NCBI RefSeq assembly: GCF_000612445.1
Contig: NZ_BALC01000007.1
Coordinates: 43,658-107,657 of the forward strand
Direction of reading: 5' to 3'
Length of the DNA stretch: 64,000 nucleotides
Origin: Liquorilactobacillus sucicola DSM 21376 = JCM 15457
GTDB lineage: Bacteria > Bacillota > Bacilli > Lactobacillales > Lactobacillaceae
Both the position numbers and the translations under genes were made by a program. This document shows, piece after piece, positions 61,142 to 64,000 of the stretch (within the stretch, counting starts at the first letter, position 1; every line of letters begins with the position of its first letter). The notes below the pieces were generated by a model. That model worked only from the letters and a program-made list of their open reading frames with translations. It was not told the DNA's origin and did not search any database.

Positions 61142-63136
61142 ATGTGGTCAGGCTTGAGTAAAATTAGAAATGCCTTGAACAATCGAATAGTTTTTTTTGT
61201 ACTTTTAGTTGCGGTATTTTGGCTGAAGACTTATATAACTTACCAGACGAAGTTCAATCTTGGTGTAAGTGACAGTATGCAGCAGGCTCTGCTGGTTCTT
61301 AATCCGATACCTGTAGGGGTGTTGTTATTTGGAATTGCACTTTATTTTAGAGGTCGAAAGTCATATTGGATAATGATGACCATCAATTTGATCCAATCAA
61401 TATGGCTTTTTGCAAATGTTCTGTACTACCGTGAATTTTCCGATTTCTTGTCCTTAGGGATAATAAAGTCTTCCGGGTCAGTTTCTAACAATTTAGGGTT
61501 GAGTATCATGGAGATAATTCATCCTAGCGACTTTTTGATTTTTCTTGATTTTATCATTATCAGCTTGTTATTGGTTTTCAAGATTATCAAAATAGATGAT
61601 CGCAAAATAAAGTTGCGTACCGCAGCTTTGGTTTCGGCGGCAGCAGTCTTATTATTCGGTGTAAACCTTTCTTTAGCCGAAAAAAATAGGCCACAATTGT
61701 TAACGCGGACATTCGATAACAATTATATTGTTAAATATTTAGGGATAAACTTTTATGCTGGTTATAACGCTTATCAGACTTATAAAGAAAGTTCAACGCG
61801 TGCAAACGCAAGTAGTAGTGATTTGAAGTCCGTTCTTAATTTTATGAAAACTAACAGAACTTCACCTAATATTTCATATTATGGTAAGGCAAAAGGGAAG
61901 AATGTGTTTATTTTTCATCTGGAAAGTTTTCAACAGTTTCTTATTAACTACAAAGTGGATGGAAAAGAAGTTACACCGAATATAAATAAGTTTTACAGTG
62001 ATAATAGTACGTTATCTTTTGATAACTTTTTCAACCAAGTAGGACAAGGAAAAACTTCTGATGCAGAAACAATGCTCGAAAACTCCCTGTTTGGGCTTCC
62101 TTCTGGGTCAGTTATGACTTCTTATGGGACTTCAAACACATTCCAAGCAATGCCGGCTATATTAGACCAGCAGGGATATTCTACTGCTGCAATGCATGGA
62201 GATGTTGGTAGTTTTTGGAATCGCGACAATACTTACAAATCTTGGGGATATCAGTATTTTTTCAACGACAATTATTTTAAAGAAAAAACAAATTACAGTG
62301 TAGGTTACGGGCTAAAGGATAAAATCTTTTTAAAGCAATCAGTCCAGTATCTTGAACAGTTGCCTCAACCTTTTTATGCAAAGGTGATTACGGTCACAAA
62401 CCATTATCCTTATGAATTGGATAAAATGAACCAGAGTATTGCTAAGACAGATACAGGTGATCAGACTGTAGATGGCTATGTTCAGACTGCTCATTATTTG
62501 GACCAGGCATTTGGAGAATTTATTAACTACCTTAAAAAGTCAGGTCTGTATGACAATTCTATGATTGTTGCCTATGGGGATCATTATGGTATCTCAAATA
62601 ACCATAAAAAGGCTATAAGCCAATTACTTGGCAAGAAGAGCGTAACAAGTTATGATCTTGCAATGTTCCAGAAGGTTCCGTTTATGATCCATATGCCAGG
62701 ATTAAAGGGTGGAATTAATCATACTTATGGTGGAGAAATCGATGTAATGCCGACATTGCTAGATCTTTTAGGCATTAAAAATGATGATACTATCCAACTT
62801 GGAAATGACCTTTTAGCTTCTGATCGAAATCAAACAGTTGCATTTAGAGATGGAGATTTTGTCTCCCCATCGTTAAGCAAGGTAGGAAGCAAGGTCTATG
62901 ATAATGCTGGAAAAGAACTGAATAACTTGACTACAGAGCAAAAAGAAGAAGTAAGCAAGCAACAGGAACGTACGGATAAAGTCTTGTCACTGTCAGATAA
63001 AATAATTACAGGTGACTTGTTACGGTTCTACACGCCTGCCAATTTTAAAAAGGTTAATAAAAATGATTACAGCTACAAGTATAGTGATGGAATGAGACAG
63101 CTAAAAAATGCTACAAAAAGAATAAAAAGAGCTTGA
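61142..63136 (+). CDS. ltaS: Lipoteichoic acid synthase (LtaS family)
   Basis: 664 residues. Five N-terminal membrane segments (about 15-175), a linker, then an extracellular alkaline-phosphatase-like domain. Catalytic Thr305 (GQGKTSDAE), metal ligands Glu261 (HLESF), Asp480 and His481 (YGDHYG), and substrate-site residues near FWNRDN (358-363) and His421 are in place. ANA-S at 221-224 fits signal peptidase I cleavage of the type known for staphylococcal LtaS (inference). It transfers glycerophosphate from phosphatidylglycerol onto the glycolipid anchor made by LafA/LafB. GGAGG upstream. Monocistronic, strong terminator. Confidence 0.94.
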   Translation: MWSGLSKIRNALNNRIVFFVLLVAVFWLKTYITYQTKFNLGVSDSMQQALLVLNPIPVGVLLFGIALYFRGRKSYWIMMTINLIQSIWLFANVLYYREFSDFLSLGIIKSSGSVSNNLGLSIMEIIHPSDFLIFLDFIIISLLLVFKIIKIDDRKIKLRTAALVSAAAVLLFGVNLSLAEKNRPQLLTRTFDNNYIVKYLGINFYAGYNAYQTYKESSTRANASSSDLKSVLNFMKTNRTSPNISYYGKAKGKNVFIFHLESFQQFLINYKVDGKEVTPNINKFYSDNSTLSFDNFFNQVGQGKTSDAETMLENSLFGLPSGSVMTSYGTSNTFQAMPAILDQQGYSTAAMHGDVGSFWNRDNTYKSWGYQYFFNDNYFKEKTNYSVGYGLKDKIFLKQSVQYLEQLPQPFYAKVITVTNHYPYELDKMNQSIAKTDTGDQTVDGYVQTAHYLDQAFGEFINYLKKSGLYDNSMIVAYGDHYGISNNHKKAISQLLGKKSVTSYDLAMFQKVPFMIHMPGLKGGINHTYGGEIDVMPTLLDLLGIKNDDTIQLGNDLLASDRNQTVAFRDGDFVSPSLSKVGSKVYDNAGKELNNLTTEQKEEVSKQQERTDKVLSLSDKIITGDLLRFYTPANFKKVNKNDYSYKYSDGMRQLKNATKRIKRA

Positions 63137-63253
63137 TTCAAGAACATGGTGGTAATCTACGACTGATTTGTTTAGTACTGATGCTCCTGAGTTGAAGGAT
63201 GAGAACAAGTAGTCTAATTATAATTGGTGATGGCTTAGAAGATTTAAATCTGG

Positions 63254-63293
63254 GTTTGGCGGTAAAGCAGTTGCTTTACCGCCAAACTTTTTT
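63254..63293 (+). terminator. Terminator of ltaS
   Basis: Perfect 15-base arms, GTTTGGCGGTAAAGC (63254-63268) and GCTTTACCGCCAAAC (63273-63287), four-base loop and a T-run. Confidence 0.95.
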
Positions 63294-63781
63294 ATTTGAA
63301 TGAATGGCTTAAAAATTACTGTATTTTATATCAAAATAGAATTTGAAACGAAATGCAAGCCAGGCGAGATATGGTAAATGATTAGGTGTAAAACGGCATT
63401 TTAGCTCAGCGTTTAGGAAAAAGCTGGATTTATACGGCAGTGGAACTCGAAACCTGTACAGGTAGCTAATATGAGCATCATTTGTGAATTCTGAATTAGT
63501 CAAAAGTTAGCCATGCTAAAAAGTACTACATAGTTTGATATTGTAGATGTTCAGTCCATTAGCAAAAGAATTTTTTTGCTGGTTATTTAGATAAAGCAAA
63601 ATTGATATAACTGTATTGAATATAGAATGTGTAGTAAATTTTAATTGTATTTTTTTGATTACTTAAAAAGCCATTTGAATTATAATTTTGAGTATTTTTT
63701 TGCTAAAACACGAATAATAATTTATTAAGTTGAATTAATATGTGCTTTTGTATAAATAATAAAAAAACCTTGATAAAAGGC
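63294..63781. other. AT-rich non-coding region before the rRNA promoters
   Basis: About 490 bases with no supportable gene. A small A/T-rich hairpin, AGCAAAA (63561-63567) with TTTTGCT (63574-63580), is the only structure noted. Its AT-richness may help the downstream promoters. Confidence 0.5.
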
Positions 63782-63810
63782 TTGACCATGAAGCTTATAC
63801 TTGGTATTAT
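63782..63810 (+). promoter_or_regulatory. Tandem rRNA-type promoter P1
   Basis: TTGACC (63782-63787), 17-base spacer, TATTAT (63805-63810). 148 bases upstream of the second promoter. Confidence 0.65.
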
Positions 63811-63929
63811 ATTTATTGTCGTTGAGGCGCAGGAGTTAGTATTACTCCTTGATGACTTGATGACCTTGAGCTTGAATAGATTCTTTTGAATAAAACAACT
63901 TGTTTCTGAATATTTATTCAAAAAACAAG

Positions 63930-63958
63930 TTGACAAGCAATGGATTACATGTTAAACT
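63930..63958 (+). promoter_or_regulatory. Tandem rRNA-type promoter P2 and rRNA leader start
   Basis: TTGACA (63930-63935), 17-base spacer, TAAACT (63953-63958), with an A/T-rich stretch just upstream that could be an UP element. The window ends in GACCTTTGAAAACTG (63986-64000), a word typical of lactobacillar rRNA operon leaders. An rRNA operon probably begins right after the window. Confidence 0.75.
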
Positions 63959-64000
63959 CAAGAAGTTGTGTTATTAAACAATGTAGACCTTTGAAAACTG

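Overview
The window looks like a chromosomal segment of a low-GC, Gram-positive lactic acid bacterium of the family Lactobacillaceae. The evidence is the gene order pcrA-ligA-camS-gatCAB-dagK-rlmD, an L-2-hydroxyisocaproate dehydrogenase, a guanine-riboswitch-controlled xpt-pbuX pair, ptsHI, clpE with a CtsR box, a lafA-lafB glycolipid operon and an LtaS enzyme. GTG and TTG start codons are frequent. I cannot name the species from sequence alone. There is no CRISPR array, prophage or intact insertion sequence.

Layout. 1-2055: end of a Mn/Zn-type ABC importer (ATPase fragment, permease, binding lipoprotein). 2536-6651: dehydrogenase, nitrilase-family amidase, MarR regulator, glucosaminidase. 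6710-8743: guanine riboswitch, xpt, pbuX. 9259-21913: a degenerate PurK-like gene, then the replication, repair and translation block pcrA, ligA, camS, gatCAB, dagK, rlmD. 21914-27300 is the accessory part: a decayed serine recombinase, a SAP-domain protein, HxlR/nitroreductase, a TetR/PH-domain pair and a small lactobacillar protein. 27558-31789: oxidoreductase, DEAD-box helicase, tRNA-Arg, UDP-GlcNAc 2-epimerase and an unknown protein. 32202-50385: YfhO, flavodoxin, map, galU, LysM protein, BrkB-like protein, recX, a second rlmD-like gene, serine hydrolase, Ntdp, AI-2E family transporter, tagD, a TagH-like protein, a CNNM/CorC protein and prfC. 50646-57149: MucBP-like protein, DUF1827-type protein, clpE, ptsH, ptsI. 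57388-63136: lafA, lafB, flippase-like protein, YkuJ-like protein, ltaS. The last 250 bases carry two tandem strong promoters and a leader typical of an rRNA operon, so an rrn operon probably begins just outside the window.

Many genes serve the cell envelope. MnaA, GalU, TagD, the TagH-like protein, YfhO, LafA/LafB, DagK and LtaS all relate to teichoic acid or glycolipid metabolism. GalU supplies UDP-glucose to LafA/LafB, which make the glycolipid anchor; LtaS polymerises the glycerophosphate chain; DagK recycles the diacylglycerol released.

Quality warning. Nine genes (xpt, purK-like, pcrA, the DEAD-box helicase, yfhO, the serine hydrolase, the CNNM gene, prfC and ptsI) are interrupted by small indels, most of them one base missing from a short homopolymer. 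Restoring the base gives full-length family members. Several are essential or central, so I read most of these as sequencing or assembly errors rather than real pseudogenes.

Most unusual points: a dispersed intergenic repeat with a conserved hairpin, often ending in a terminator-like palindrome; a TagH-like ATPase fused to a LysM domain that has lost its Walker A Ser/Thr, Walker B Glu and switch His; a PurK-like protein next to pcrA that has lost its substrate and metal residues; an apparently leaderless TetR-type gene under its own operator; and a palindrome at the lafA start site.
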